Positions 1-8,469 of a DNA stretch of 64,000 nt are shown in pieces. A program made the translations under genes and the position numbers. The notes beneath the pieces were generated by a model that was not told the DNA's origin, ran no database searches, and worked only from the letters and a program-made list of their open reading frames with translations. This DNA is from an uncultured Acidovorax sp. (lineage in GTDB: Bacteria; Pseudomonadota; Gammaproteobacteria; Burkholderiales; Burkholderiaceae_C), in contig CAJYHL010000061.1 in assembly GCA_913774625.1 (NCBI GenBank), positions 1-64,000 on the forward strand, written 5' to 3'. The first letter of the stretch is position 1. Every line of letters starts with the position of its first letter.

Positions 1-167
1 TTGCGCCATACGCGCAGCAGATGGGCGATGTCGTGCGCGCCGTCGCCCGCTGCCGCGCCGTCGGTGTCCAGCGCATGCGGCAGCAGGGCCCGGGCCAGCG
101 CGGCATGGGGTGCGAAGGGCAGGGCGGGGTCGGTGGAGGCGTCTGGTGCAGCAGGCGGGGGCGTCAT
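1..167 (-). CDS. HD-domain phosphohydrolase, N-terminal fragment
   Basis: The gene reads leftward from an ATG at 167-165 and runs off the window edge, so only about 55 residues are visible. After a Pro/Ala-rich start the frame contains HDIAHLLRVWR, which resembles the first His-Asp motif of HD-superfamily metal-dependent phosphohydrolases of the YedJ kind (family knowledge). It lies 100 bp downstream of the PAS-LuxR regulator on the same strand and could be cotranscribed with it. The gap from 168 to 267 holds only a short GGTGC-type microrepeat near 184-206. The substrate cannot be told from this fragment. Confidence 0.55.
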   Translation of the reverse strand, partial: MTPPPAAPDASTDPALPFAPHAALARALLPHALDTDGAAAGDGAHDIAHLLRVWR

Positions 168-267
168 GGCGTGGCTTGGGAATGCGGTGCGGTGCGGTGC
201 TGTGCTGTGGGGCAAGGATGGGCCGGCAGCGGCGGGCGCTTGGCGGGCAGTCCGCCCGCTGGGCCGA

Positions 268-813
268 TCAGCCGGCCATCAGCTTCTGCACCAAATCGGC
301 GGCGGTCGAAGCGGCGTACTTGCGCATCAGCCGCGCGCGGTAGATCTCCACCGTGCGGTGGCTGATCTCCAGCGCCCGGCCGATCTCCTTGGACGTCATG
401 CCGTCCAGCAGGCGGGCGGCCACCTCGCGCTCGCGGCCCGTGAGTTCGGCCTTGACCGGGCGCTGCGCGCTCAGGTCCTCGAAGCTCCAGATGCCCGATT
501 CGTGCGGCGCCTCGCGGTTCAGCGCCCGGCCCGACACATGGCACCAGAACACCTCGCCGTTGGCACGTTTCATGATTCGGTTGTCGGCGTAGTGCCCCTT
601 GGCGTTCAGGATGGGTTCCATGCGCCTGCCCAGCCGCTCGTATTCGTCGGCGCTGGGATAGAGAATGCGGAAGGACTGGCCGATCAGCACCTCGCGCGAG
701 GCGCCGAACATCTCGCACACATGGCGGTTGCAATCCACCATGGTGCGGTGGCGCGAGATGACCAGCCCCACCGGGGCCATGTCGAACGCGAGGCGGTAAT
801 CGGCGGTATCCAT
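268..813 (-). CDS. PAS domain / LuxR-type HTH transcriptional regulator
   Basis: A 181-residue protein with an N-terminal PAS sensor domain (about residues 1-115, including the FDMAPVGLVISRH and VFWCHVSGR stretches) and a C-terminal LuxR/FixJ HTH (LTGREREVAARL through HRTVEIYRARLMRKY, about 122-170). It lacks a receiver domain, so it probably senses a small molecule or cofactor directly through PAS. It is transcribed divergently from the CoA-transferase genes, with only 75 bp between start codons. That gap holds a tandem palindromic element at 831-853, and the natural inference is that this protein controls scoAB and itself. The ligand is unknown. Confidence 0.85.
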   Translation of the reverse strand: MDTADYRLAFDMAPVGLVISRHRTMVDCNRHVCEMFGASREVLIGQSFRILYPSADEYERLGRRMEPILNAKGHYADNRIMKRANGEVFWCHVSGRALNREAPHESGIWSFEDLSAQRPVKAELTGREREVAARLLDGMTSKEIGRALEISHRTVEIYRARLMRKYAASTAADLVQKLMAG

Positions 814-830
814 GGAAGTCTTTAGGGAGA

Positions 831-853
831 ACTACGTAGTAATGTACGTAGTA
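831..853. promoter_or_regulatory. Tandem TACGTAGTA operator in the divergent promoter
   Basis: ACTACGTAGT at 831-840 is a perfect 10-bp palindrome. TACGTAGTA occurs at 833-841 and again at 845-853, exactly 12 bp apart. The element sits between the PAS-LuxR regulator and the CoA-transferase start. LuxR/FixJ-type HTH proteins commonly bind such paired half-sites near promoters, so this is the likely binding site; that assignment is inferred. Confidence 0.6.
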
Positions 854-888
854 TCGTAGCGTTCATCCATCTTGATGAGGAGTCTCCA

Positions 889-1704
889 GTGAACAAGCTA
901 TTTCCTTCGGCGGACGCGGCGCTCAAGGGCGTCGTGGCCGATGGCCAGATGCTGGCCGTCGGCGGTTTCGGGCTGTGCGGCATTCCGGAGGCGCTGATCG
1001 ACGCGCTGCGCGACTCCGGCGCCAAGGACCTGACCGTCATCTCCAACAACGCGGGCGTCGATGACTTCGGCCTGGGCAAGCTGCTGCGCACGCGGCAGAT
1101 CAAGAAGATGATCTCGTCCTACGTGGGCGAGAACAAGGAGTTCGAGCGCCAGTACCTGGCCGGCGAACTGGAACTGGAATTCACGCCCCAGGGCACGCTG
1201 GCCGAGAAGCTGCGCGCCGGCGGCGCGGGTATTCCGGCCTTCTTCACCAAGACCGGCGTGGGCACCATCGTGGCGGAAGGCAAGGAGCTGCGCGAGTTCG
1301 ACGGCGAGACCTACGTGATGGAACGCTCCCTGGTGCCCGACGTGTCGCTGGTCAAGGCGCAGCGGGCCGACAAGTCCGGCAATCTGCAGTTCCGCCTCAC
1401 GGCGCGCAACTTCAACCCGGCGGCGGCCACCGCCGGCAAGATCTGCATCGTCGAGGTGGAGGAGGTCGTCGAGATCGGCGAGATCGCGCCCGACGACGTG
1501 CATCTGCCCGGCATCTACGTGCATCGCATCGTCCACAACCCCACGCCCGAAAAGCGCATCGAGAAACGCACCGTGAGCGCCGCCGCGCCGGTCGATGTGG
1601 TGGCCGCCAAGGTCGAGGCCCAGGCCGTCATCGCCCAGGCCGCCGCCGCTGCCGACACCCCCGTGGTGCCCACCGTGCCCGCCAACAAGCAAGAAGGAGC
1701 CTGA
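889..1704 (+). CDS. scoA: 3-oxoacid CoA-transferase, subunit A
   Basis: This is the alpha subunit of a succinyl-CoA:3-oxoacid (acetoacetate) CoA-transferase, which moves CoA from succinyl-CoA to an acyl acid in ketone-body or short-chain acid use. The glycine-rich GGFGLCGIP at residues 25-33 is the family CoA-binding signature. The start is GTG with a Shine-Dalgarno AGGAG at 878-882. At 271 residues it is about 35-40 longer than typical subunits; the excess is an Ala/Val/Pro-rich C-terminal tail (from about residue 230) that looks unstructured. Subunit B follows after 1 bp, so the two are cotranslated. Exact acyl substrate is not determined. Confidence 0.92.
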   Translation: MNKLFPSADAALKGVVADGQMLAVGGFGLCGIPEALIDALRDSGAKDLTVISNNAGVDDFGLGKLLRTRQIKKMISSYVGENKEFERQYLAGELELEFTPQGTLAEKLRAGGAGIPAFFTKTGVGTIVAEGKELREFDGETYVMERSLVPDVSLVKAQRADKSGNLQFRLTARNFNPAAATAGKICIVEVEEVVEIGEIAPDDVHLPGIYVHRIVHNPTPEKRIEKRTVSAAAPVDVVAAKVEAQAVIAQAAAAADTPVVPTVPANKQEGA

Positions 1705-1705
1705 C

Positions 1706-2344
1706 ATGCCCTGGACCCAAGACCAGATGGCCGCACGCGCGGCCCAGGAGCTGGAAGACGGCTTCTACGTGAACCTCGGCATCGGCATTCCCACCCTGGT
1801 CGCCAACCACACGGGCGACAAGGAAGTGTGGCTGCAGTCCGAGAACGGCATGCTGGGCATTGGCCCCTTCCCGACCGAAGATGCGGTGGACGCCGACCTC
1901 ATCAACGCCGGCAAGCAGACGGTGACGACCATTCCCGGCTCGTCCATCTTCGGCAGCGACCAGTCGTTCGCCATGATCCGGGGCGGCAAGATCAACCTCT
2001 CGATCCTGGGCGCCATGCAGGTCAGCGAGAAGGGCGACCTCGCCAACTGGATGATCCCCGGCAAGATGGTCAAGGGCATGGGCGGCGCCATGGACCTGGT
2101 GGCCGGCGTCAAGCGCGTGATCGTGCTGATGGAGCACGTCGCCAGAAAGAAGGACGGCACCGAAGACCTGAAGATCCTGCCCGCCTGCACGCTGCCCCTG
2201 ACCGGTGTGGGCGTGGTGGACCGCATCATCACCGACCTGGCCGTGATGGACATCACGCCCGAAGGCCTGAAGCTGGTGGAGCTGGCCCCCGGCGTGAGCT
2301 TCGAGGCCGTGCAGGCCAAGACCGGCGTGACGCTGGTCCGCTGA
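1706..2344 (+). CDS. scoB: 3-oxoacid CoA-transferase, subunit B
   Basis: This beta subunit (212 residues) carries the catalytic Glu in the SENG motif (Glu46), which forms the covalent CoA thioester intermediate in this family. The ATG at 1706 follows the scoA stop by one base and has AAGGAG at 1694-1699; an upstream in-frame extension has no support because it would read through the end of scoA in another frame. Other family features are GIGIPTLVA near residues 25-33 and the Gly-rich [15 protein letters not shown] strong terminator follows, so scoAB is a two-gene operon. Confidence 0.93.
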   Translation: MPWTQDQMAARAAQELEDGFYVNLGIGIPTLVANHTGDKEVWLQSENGMLGIGPFPTEDAVDADLINAGKQTVTTIPGSSIFGSDQSFAMIRGGKINLSILGAMQVSEKGDLANWMIPGKMVKGMGGAMDLVAGVKRVIVLMEHVARKKDGTEDLKILPACTLPLTGVGVVDRIITDLAVMDITPEGLKLVELAPGVSFEAVQAKTGVTLVR

Positions 2345-2368
2345 ACTTTTCTGCGCCAAGCCTCATAG

Positions 2369-2400
2369 AAAAAAGGTCCTCGTTTCGAGGACCTTTTTTT
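2369..2400. terminator. Bidirectional intrinsic terminator after scoB
   Basis: A stem of AGGTCCTCG paired with CGAGGACCT around a TTT loop is flanked by an A-run on the left and a T7 run on the right. It can end transcription from scoB (plus) and from the higA-like gene (minus), which stops at 2421. Confidence 0.9.
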
Positions 2401-2420
2401 CCACGGGTGCTTCTGCCTTG

Positions 2421-2792
2421 TCAGGCCGTCTCGTATTCAGCGATGAGAACGGCCGCCGGAATGCCCAATTGCTCGTTCAGCCGCCGGATCATGCCCAGAG
2501 TCAGAGGCCGCTTGCGTGCGAGCACTTCATAGACCCGGTTGCTCTTTCCGATGCTGGGTTCCAGATCCTTGATCGTGACGCCTTGCTGCTCCATCCTGAA
2601 CTTGATGGCTTCGATCGGGTCCGGTGACGCGATGGGGTAGTGCTTGGCTTCATAGGCCTCGACCAGCGTGCCCAGGATCTCCAGCTGCTCTCCTTCGGGC
2701 GACTCCGGCGCTGGGTCGAGGTCCACGAGGTCGGAGACGCGCGCCAGCGCTGCACGATAGCTCTGCTCGTCGCGAATGGCTTTGACTTCCAT
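2421..2792 (-). CDS. higA: HigA-like antitoxin / HTH regulator
   Basis: A 123-residue protein of the COG5499 HigA type. The N-terminal half (about 1-65) is helical, with DEQSYRAALARVSDLVDLDP resembling the HigA dimer region. The C-terminal half holds an XRE-like HTH (GVTIKDLEPSIGKSNRVYEV then KRPLTLGMIRRL, about 72-112). It probably neutralises the toxin encoded just upstream and represses the shared promoter. The toxin gene comes first, 15 bp upstream, which is the usual HigBA order. Confidence 0.85.
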   Translation of the reverse strand: MEVKAIRDEQSYRAALARVSDLVDLDPAPESPEGEQLEILGTLVEAYEAKHYPIASPDPIEAIKFRMEQQGVTIKDLEPSIGKSNRVYEVLARKRPLTLGMIRRLNEQLGIPAAVLIAEYETA

Positions 2793-2807
2793 GGGGGCTC
2801 CTTCGGT

Positions 2808-3119
2808 TTACTTCGACTGATCGACCGTGGCGGCATCCACCTCGTCGTATTGGGCGTGGGTGCCGATGAATTTGATGTAGACCCACTGCATGCGGTAGGC
2901 GATGGCGACAATCAGGCGGTAGTCGTTGCCTTTGATGTTGAACACCACGCGGTTGTTGCCGACGATGCTGGCATTGCCGAACTGGGCCTTGACCTCCGCA
3001 GGCGTGCTCCAGGCTGCTGCTTTGACTTCCTCGTGCCATGCTTCCAATGCACTACGCGCGTCTTGATACTGCCGCTGGCTGTAGAACTGAACCAGCGTGG
3101 AGTGCGCGACGATATGCAT
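2808..3119 (-). CDS. higB: HigB-like type II toxin (mRNA interferase family)
   Basis: A 103-residue basic protein of the HigB_toxin family of RelE-fold ribosome-dependent mRNA interferases. It has the family pattern of an N-terminal helix pair (FYSQRQYQDARSALEAWHEE) followed by beta strands (NRVVFNIKGNDYRLIVAI, then QWVYIKFIGTHAQYDEVD). The conserved FIGTHAQYD stretch is typical. It begins the operon and is followed by the HigA-like gene. A palindromic operator overlaps its promoter at 3131-3147. No disruption is seen, so the pair is likely functional. Confidence 0.85.
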   Translation of the reverse strand: MHIVAHSTLVQFYSQRQYQDARSALEAWHEEVKAAAWSTPAEVKAQFGNASIVGNNRVVFNIKGNDYRLIVAIAYRMQWVYIKFIGTHAQYDEVDAATVDQSK

Positions 3120-3130
3120 GAGGCTATTTT

Positions 3131-3147
3131 AGTCCCAAAATGGGACT
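3131..3147. promoter_or_regulatory. Palindromic operator of the higBA promoter
   Basis: AGTCCCA and TGGGACT form a 7-bp inverted repeat around AAA, 12 bp upstream of the higB start, next to the T-rich stretch at 3127-3130. The position fits autorepression by the HigA-like protein; binding is inferred. Confidence 0.65.
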
Positions 3148-3213
3148 TGCATGCCTCATGCCACCATTCTGGAAGTGCGCGGCGGGCGTGTGCGGCCGTG
3201 CGTGAGCAGGATT

Positions 3214-4869
3214 TCAGGGCTTGGCGGCGGACTCCGGCGATGGAGTGGGCATCGGTGAAGGGGCGGGCGCAGGAGCGGGAGCAGGAGCGGGCGGATTGGC
3301 CGGAATCTGGTAGCTCCAGGTCTCGCTGACGGCCTTGTCGCCCTGCATCAGCCTGGCGCGCATCTCCACCGGCAGGGCCGGGTTCTTCACCCGCACGCGC
3401 ACCGTCACGCGCCAGCCCTGGATGGCGGGGTTGCGTTGCAGGCTCACGCCCAGCAGGTCGGCGTTGCCGTCCACGCTGACCTGGGGCGTGATGGCCGCAC
3501 CTTCAGGCAACTGGGCCACGGCCGGGCCTTCGAAGTCGATCAGGAAGGCGCTGGCGCCGTCGGGCTTGCGGATCAAGTTGGCCTGCAGCTCCTCGCTTTC
3601 GGTGTGCAGGGTCTGCCTGACCCAGGCGTTGTCGGCGCCGTGCAGCGCGGGCTCGTCCGTGGTCCAGTGCATCCGGTAGGCGAACTGCAGCATGTCGCCG
3701 CGGCGGGCGGGGGCGTCGGGCGTCCAGAAGGCGGCGATGTTGTCGTTGGTCTCGTCGGGCGTGGGAATCTCCATCAGCGTCACATGGCCCTTGCCCCAGT
3801 TGCCCTGCGGTTCGATCCAGGCGCTGGGGCGCAGGTCGTAGCGGTCCTTGAGGTCTTCGTAGCGCGAGAACTCGCGCCCGCGCTGCAGCAGGCCGAAGCC
3901 CTTGGGGTTGTCCACCTCGAAGGAGCTGATCGCCAGCTGGCGCGGGTTGTTCAGCGGGCGCCAGAGCCATTCGCCCGCGCCGGTGCGGATGGCCAGGCCG
4001 TTGGAGTCGTGGATGGCGGGGCGGAAGTTGTCGCGCTTGAGGTCGGACTGCTGGTTGGGGCCGTACAGGAACATGCTGGTCAGCGGCGCGATGCCCAGCG
4101 TCTTGACGTCGCCGCGCAGGAAGATGTTGGCCTGCACATCCACCACGGTGTCCTTGCCGGGCACCACGGTGAAGCGGTAGGCGCCGGTGGCGCGCGGCGA
4201 ATCGAGCAGGGCGTAGATGACCAGTTGGCGGTCCTGCGCGGCGGGGCGCTGGATCCAGAACTCGCGGAAGTTGGGGAACTCCTCGCCGCCTGGCGGCGCC
4301 GTGTCGATCGCCAGCCCGCGGCTGGACAGGCCGTACACCTGGCCTTTGCCGATCACGCGGAAATAGCTCGCGCCCAGGAAGCTCACGATCTCGTCGAGCT
4401 TGTCCGGCTGGTTGATGGGGTAGAGCACGCGAAAGCCCGCGTAGCCCAGGTTGCTGGTGGCGCTGCGGTCGAAATGCAGGTCGCCGAAGTCGAAGCGCCC
4501 TGCGTCGTAGCGGATCTCCTGCACGCCTTCGGGCGTGATCTCGTTGAGGCGCACCGGGGCGTTGAACTGCATGCCCTGGTGATAGAAGCTCAGGCGGAAC
4601 GGCGTGGGCTGGTCGCTCCATTCGAAGCGGTCCGCGCGTGGCTGCATCTTCTGGTAGTCGGCGAACTGCATGCCGCTGAAGACGGGCGGCAAATTGTTCG
4701 CAGGGGCGACGTAAGGCTTTTCCATCAGGTCGTGGGCCAGGCGGGTGACGTCGGCGAGCGAGAATGTCTGGGCGTGGCCCGCTGCGGGCAGGCAGAGGAG
4801 GGTGGCGAGACCGGCAAGGGCCAGGAGCGATCGGGCGCGCAGGCGGGCGGCGGCAAGCAACAGGGTCAT
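3214..4869 (-). CDS. opgG: Periplasmic glucan biosynthesis protein OpgG
   Basis: OpgG (MdoG) acts in the periplasm on osmoregulated beta-1,2-glucan backbones. From the ATG at 4869 the product is 551 residues with a Sec signal peptide ([20 protein letters not shown]) followed by the family start [18 protein letters not shown]. Conserved stretches include [20 protein letters not shown] and [16 protein letters not shown]. The frame stays open further upstream, but that extension is Arg-rich and lacks family similarity. The C-terminus ends in a Pro/Ala-rich tail uncommon in OpgG. The usual partner glucosyltransferase opgH is not adjacent. The gene is divergent from a periplasmic beta-glucosidase. 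Confidence 0.88.
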   Translation of the reverse strand: MTLLLAAARLRARSLLALAGLATLLCLPAAGHAQTFSLADVTRLAHDLMEKPYVAPANNLPPVFSGMQFADYQKMQPRADRFEWSDQPTPFRLSFYHQGMQFNAPVRLNEITPEGVQEIRYDAGRFDFGDLHFDRSATSNLGYAGFRVLYPINQPDKLDEIVSFLGASYFRVIGKGQVYGLSSRGLAIDTAPPGGEEFPNFREFWIQRPAAQDRQLVIYALLDSPRATGAYRFTVVPGKDTVVDVQANIFLRGDVKTLGIAPLTSMFLYGPNQQSDLKRDNFRPAIHDSNGLAIRTGAGEWLWRPLNNPRQLAISSFEVDNPKGFGLLQRGREFSRYEDLKDRYDLRPSAWIEPQGNWGKGHVTLMEIPTPDETNDNIAAFWTPDAPARRGDMLQFAYRMHWTTDEPALHGADNAWVRQTLHTESEELQANLIRKPDGASAFLIDFEGPAVAQLPEGAAITPQVSVDGNADLLGVSLQRNPAIQGWRVTVRVRVKNPALPVEMRARLMQGDKAVSETWSYQIPANPPAPAPAPAPAPSPMPTPSPESAAKP

Positions 4870-5200
4870 GGACAGGGACGATAGTTCAGTGGACAGGCTG
4901 CGGCGTGAAGGAGCGTAACGCGGCGGTGTGGCGCCAGGCGCCTCCTCCGGCCGGGAGCGGTGCCCTCGGCGCCGGGCCTTGGCGCGTGCGAGGGAGCCGA
5001 AGCAAACTTCCTGCCGGGGCTCGCGGCATGTTGCGCCATGCAACAGTTCGGGGGCCGGTTCGGGCCGCGGAACGCGGACTTGAGCTTAGCATTCGCCACC
5101 CGCCGTGCCGCTTTGTATCTGGCCGGCCGCATGCCCAGGCATGCAAAGCCCCGGTGACCGATCTCCCGCACCACCCGCGCCAACCTCCGAAAGTGACTGA
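4870..5200. other. Divergent intergenic region opgG/bglX
   Basis: These 331 bp hold no convincing gene; the open frames are Arg/Pro-rich and match nothing recognisable. Two short inverted repeats are visible: TGTTGC/GCAACA at about 5032-5048 and GCATGC/GCATGC near 5130-5145. Both promoters should lie here, but I cannot place clear -35/-10 boxes. Confidence 0.5.
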
Positions 5201-7498
5201 ATGAAGCAATCGTGGATTCTTGTGCTGTCCGCTGCGCTGGCGGCCCCCGCCGCCTGGGCGCAGGCGCCGCAGCCGAACCCTGCAGAGGCGAAGAAGACCT
5301 TCGTGGCCGATCTGGTCGGCCGCATGACCCTGGAAGAGAAGATCGGCCAGCTGCGCCTGATCAGCATCGGGCCGGACATGCCCATCGCGCGACTGGCCGA
5401 CGAGATCGCCGCCGGCCACGTGGGCGGTACCTTCAATTCGGTGAACCGCCCCGACAACCGCCGGCTGCAGGATGCGGCCATGAAGACGCGGCTGAAGATC
5501 CCGATGTTCTTCGCCTACGACGTCATCCACGGCCACCGCACCACCTTCCCGATCGGGCTCGGCCTGGCATCCACCTGGGACATGGCCTCCGTGGAGCGCA
5601 TGGCGCGCACGGCCGCGCGGGAGGCGGCGGCCGATTCGATCGACATGACCTTCGCGCCCATGGTGGACATCTCGCGCGACCCGCGCTGGGGCCGCACCTC
5701 CGAGGGCTTCGGCGAAGACCCGTTCCTGGTGTCGCAGATCGCCCGGGCCACGGTGCAGGGCTTCCAGGGCCCGCAGCGGCCGCTGGCGGCGGACCGCATC
5801 ATGGCGAGCGTCAAGCACTTCGCGCTCTACGGCGCGGTGGAAGGCGGGCGCGACTACAACGCCGTGGACATGAGTCCGATGCGCATGTACCAGGACTACC
5901 TGCCGCCCTACAAGGCCGCGATCGACGCGGGCGCGGGCGGCGTGATGGTGGCGCTGAACTCCATCAACGGCGTGCCGGCCACTTCCAACACCTGGCTGAT
6001 GCAGGACCTGCTGCGCCGCGACTGGGGCTTCAAGGGCGTGACGGTGAGCGACCACGGCGCCATCGTCGAGCTGACGCGCCACGGCGTGGCCCGCGACGAG
6101 CGCGAGGCCGCCAAGCTCGCCATCCGCGCCGGCATCGACATGAGCATGGCCGACTCGGTGTACTGGAAGGAGCTGCCCGGCCTGGTGCGCTCCGGCGAGG
6201 TGCCGATGCAGCAGATCGACAACGCGGTGACCGAGGTGCTCGGCGCCAAGTACGACATGGGCCTTTTCAAGAACCCCTACCTGCGCATCGGCGTAGCCCG
6301 GGACGATCCGGCGGATCTCAAGGCCGACAGCCGCCTCGACCGGCCCGCCGCGCGCGAGGTGGCGCGCCAGTCGCTGGTGCTGCTGGAAAACCGCAACGGC
6401 ACGCTGCCGCTTTCAAAGAAGGCCTCCATCGCCCTGGTCGGCCCGCTGGCCGATGCGCCGATCGACATGCTGGGCAGCTGGTCCGCGGCCGGCTACGACA
6501 AGCTGGCCGTCACCCTGCGCGCGGGGCTGAACGCGGCCATCGGCCAGGGCGGGCGGGTGACGTATGCGCGGGGCGCCAACATCACCGGCGACGAAGGCAT
6601 CGTCAAGTACCTGAACTTCCTCAACTGGGATGCGCCCGAGGTCACCCAGGACCCGCGCACGCCGGCCGAGATGATCCAGGAGGCCGTGCGCGTGGCGCAG
6701 CAGTCCGACGTGATCGTGGCCGCCGTGGGCGAGGCGCGGGGCATGTCGCACGAATCGTCGAGCCGCACCAGCCTGGACCTGCCCCAGAGCCAGCGCGACC
6801 TGATCACCGCCCTCAAGGCCACCGGCAAGCCGCTGGTGCTGGTGCTGATGAACGGCCGCCCGCTGGCGCTGCAGCGCGAGCAGAAGGAGGCCGATGCGAT
6901 CCTGGAGACCTGGTATGCCGGCACCGAAGGCGGCAACGCCATCAGCGACGTGCTCTTCGGCGACTACAACCCCTCGGGCAAGCTGCCGATCTCGTTCCCG
7001 CGCTCGGTGGGCCAGATCCCCACCTACTACAACCATGCGCGCCTGGGCCGCCCTTTCACCGAGGGCAAGCCGGGCAACTACACCTCGCAGTATTTCGAGG
7101 AAGTGACCGGCCCGCTCTATCCCTTCGGCTACGGCCTGAGCTACACCGACTTCGCGCTCTCCGACGTCGTGCTCTCCAGCCCCACGATGGAGCGCGGCGG
7201 GCAGATCGAGGCTGCGGTGACGGTGAAGAACACCGGCCGGCGCGCGGGCGAGACCGTGGTGCAGCTCTACATCCAGGACGTGGCCGCCTCGGTGGTGCGC
7301 CCCGTCAAGGAACTCAAGGGCTTTCGCAAGCTGATGCTGCAGCCGGGCGAGGAGCGCGTACTGCGCTTCCCGATCACCGAAGAGCAGTTGAAGTTCTTCA
7401 ACGCCCGCCTGGAGCATGTGGCCGAGCCGGGCCGCTTCAACGTGCAGATCGGCCTGGACTCGCAGGCCGTGCGGGAGCAGGGCTTCGAGCTGCGCTGA
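5201..7498 (+). CDS. bglX: Periplasmic beta-glucosidase, GH3 family (BglX-like)
   Basis: A 765-residue glycoside hydrolase family 3 enzyme that releases terminal beta-linked glucose. It has a Sec signal peptide (about residues 1-21, ending AAWAQA), the GH3 N-terminal TIM barrel with the catalytic nucleophile in GVTVSDHGAI (Asp284), the alpha/beta sandwich domain (about 395-630) and the C-terminal fibronectin-III-like domain (about 670-765). The product is full length compared with E. coli BglX. Because it is divergent from opgG, it may act on periplasmic glucans, but cellobiose or gentiobiose are equally plausible substrates. Confidence 0.92.
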   Translation: MKQSWILVLSAALAAPAAWAQAPQPNPAEAKKTFVADLVGRMTLEEKIGQLRLISIGPDMPIARLADEIAAGHVGGTFNSVNRPDNRRLQDAAMKTRLKIPMFFAYDVIHGHRTTFPIGLGLASTWDMASVERMARTAAREAAADSIDMTFAPMVDISRDPRWGRTSEGFGEDPFLVSQIARATVQGFQGPQRPLAADRIMASVKHFALYGAVEGGRDYNAVDMSPMRMYQDYLPPYKAAIDAGAGGVMVALNSINGVPATSNTWLMQDLLRRDWGFKGVTVSDHGAIVELTRHGVARDEREAAKLAIRAGIDMSMADSVYWKELPGLVRSGEVPMQQIDNAVTEVLGAKYDMGLFKNPYLRIGVARDDPADLKADSRLDRPAAREVARQSLVLLENRNGTLPLSKKASIALVGPLADAPIDMLGSWSAAGYDKLAVTLRAGLNAAIGQGGRVTYARGANITGDEGIVKYLNFLNWDAPEVTQDPRTPAEMIQEAVRVAQQSDVIVAAVGEARGMSHESSSRTSLDLPQSQRDLITALKATGKPLVLVLMNGRPLALQREQKEADAILETWYAGTEGGNAISDVLFGDYNPSGKLPISFPRSVGQIPTYYNHARLGRPFTEGKPGNYTSQYFEEVTGPLYPFGYGLSYTDFALSDVVLSSPTMERGGQIEAAVTVKNTGRRAGETVVQLYIQDVAASVVRPVKELKGFRKLMLQPGEERVLRFPITEEQLKFFNARLEHVAEPGRFNVQIGLDSQAVREQGFELR

Positions 7499-7587
7499 CG
7501 CCAGCCGCGTGTGGGCGGCGCACGTGTGCTGCCCGCACGAACCACAGCAGGGCGCTTCGCAGAGCCGTGGCTTGATGGGTAGTAATG

Positions 7588-7603
7588 CTGTATATTTAAA
7601 CAG
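7588..7603. promoter_or_regulatory. LexA (SOS) box upstream of imuA
   Basis: The sequence is CTGT-N8-ACAG with an AT-rich spacer (ATATTTAA), a full match to the classical LexA consensus. It ends 17 bp before the imuA ATG at 7621, so LexA would block initiation of the imuAB operon until DNA damage. Confidence 0.93.
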
Positions 7604-7620
7604 TATCTCGCTGCCGCCCC

Positions 7621-8469
7621 ATGTCCATCCCCGCCCCGCTCCATGCCGTGACCGCCGCTGCCCTGCGGCAGCCGGGCCGTGGCGTGCCCGAGGTGCCGGG
7701 CGTCTGGCAGGGCCGATCATGGGCGGTGGCGGAGCCGCAGCGCACTCGGCCCACGGGCCATGCATCGCTCGATGCCCAGCTGCCCGGCGGCGGCTGGCCG
7801 CTGGGGGCGATGGCGGAGCTGCTGCTGCCGGCGCAGGCCGCGCAGGCATGGCCGCTCGTTCTGCCCGGCCTGGCCCTGGCGGTGGCGCAGGGCGAGCCCG
7901 GGCGCGTGGTGCTGGTGGCGCCGCCCCACGAGCCCTTCGCGCCCGCTCTGCAGGCGGCCGGCCTGCCGGCCCAGCGGCTGTGCGTGGTGCTGCCCGGCAC
8001 CTGCCAGGCCGCAGAAGCCTCCTGGGCGAGCGAACAGGCGCTGCGCTGCCGCGACGTGCTGGCCGTGCTGGCCTGGCTGCCGCAGGCGCGGCCGGAGATG
8101 CTGCGGCGCCTGCAGCTGGCCGCCGCCCAGCAGGGGCGCTGGCTGTGGGTCCTGCGCCCCGAGGCGCTGCGCGCCCAGGCTTCGCCCGCGCCGCTGCGGC
8201 TCTGGGCGCAGCGGGCCGGCGCGGATCTGATGCGCGTGCAGGTAATCAAGCGGCGCGGGCCGCCCTTGCTCGAACCCGTGCTGCTGCCGCTGCGCCCCCC
8301 GGCGCTGCCGGCCGCGCTGGATGCCCAGGCGCACCGCCAGCAGCAGGCTCGCGAGGACGCCGGCCGGCTGCTGCAGGCACGCCGCCAGCCGGTGCATGCC
8401 GCCCCGTTTTCTACGCTGCCGTCGGGACTGCTGCATGCACTGGGTCGCACTGCCCCTGTGCGCGGATGA
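7621..8469 (+). CDS. imuA: Translesion synthesis accessory protein ImuA
   Basis: ImuA (282 residues) is a RecA/SulA-related protein that works with the inactive Y-family polymerase ImuB in damage-induced mutagenesis. The family stretch TGHASLDAQLPGGGWPLGAMAELL is at about residues 45-68, followed by a RecA-like core (VVLVAPPHEPFAPALQAAGL). Walker A is degenerate, as is normal for ImuA. The gene is preceded by a perfect LexA box and overlaps imuB by 35 bp, indicating translational coupling. Confidence 0.88.
   Translation: MSIPAPLHAVTAAALRQPGRGVPEVPGVWQGRSWAVAEPQRTRPTGHASLDAQLPGGGWPLGAMAELLLPAQAAQAWPLVLPGLALAVAQGEPGRVVLVAPPHEPFAPALQAAGLPAQRLCVVLPGTCQAAEASWASEQALRCRDVLAVLAWLPQARPEMLRRLQLAAAQQGRWLWVLRPEALRAQASPAPLRLWAQRAGADLMRVQVIKRRGPPLLEPVLLPLRPPALPAALDAQAHRQQQAREDAGRLLQARRQPVHAAPFSTLPSGLLHALGRTAPVRG

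Noticed and set aside
1..825. A plus-strand frame covering the PAS-LuxR gene
   Set aside because: The minus strand encodes a clear PAS and HTH domain; the plus-strand translation matches nothing.
4866..5183. A 105-residue minus-strand frame upstream of opgG
   Set aside because: Composition is Arg/Pro/Ala-rich with no motif and it crosses the divergent promoter region.
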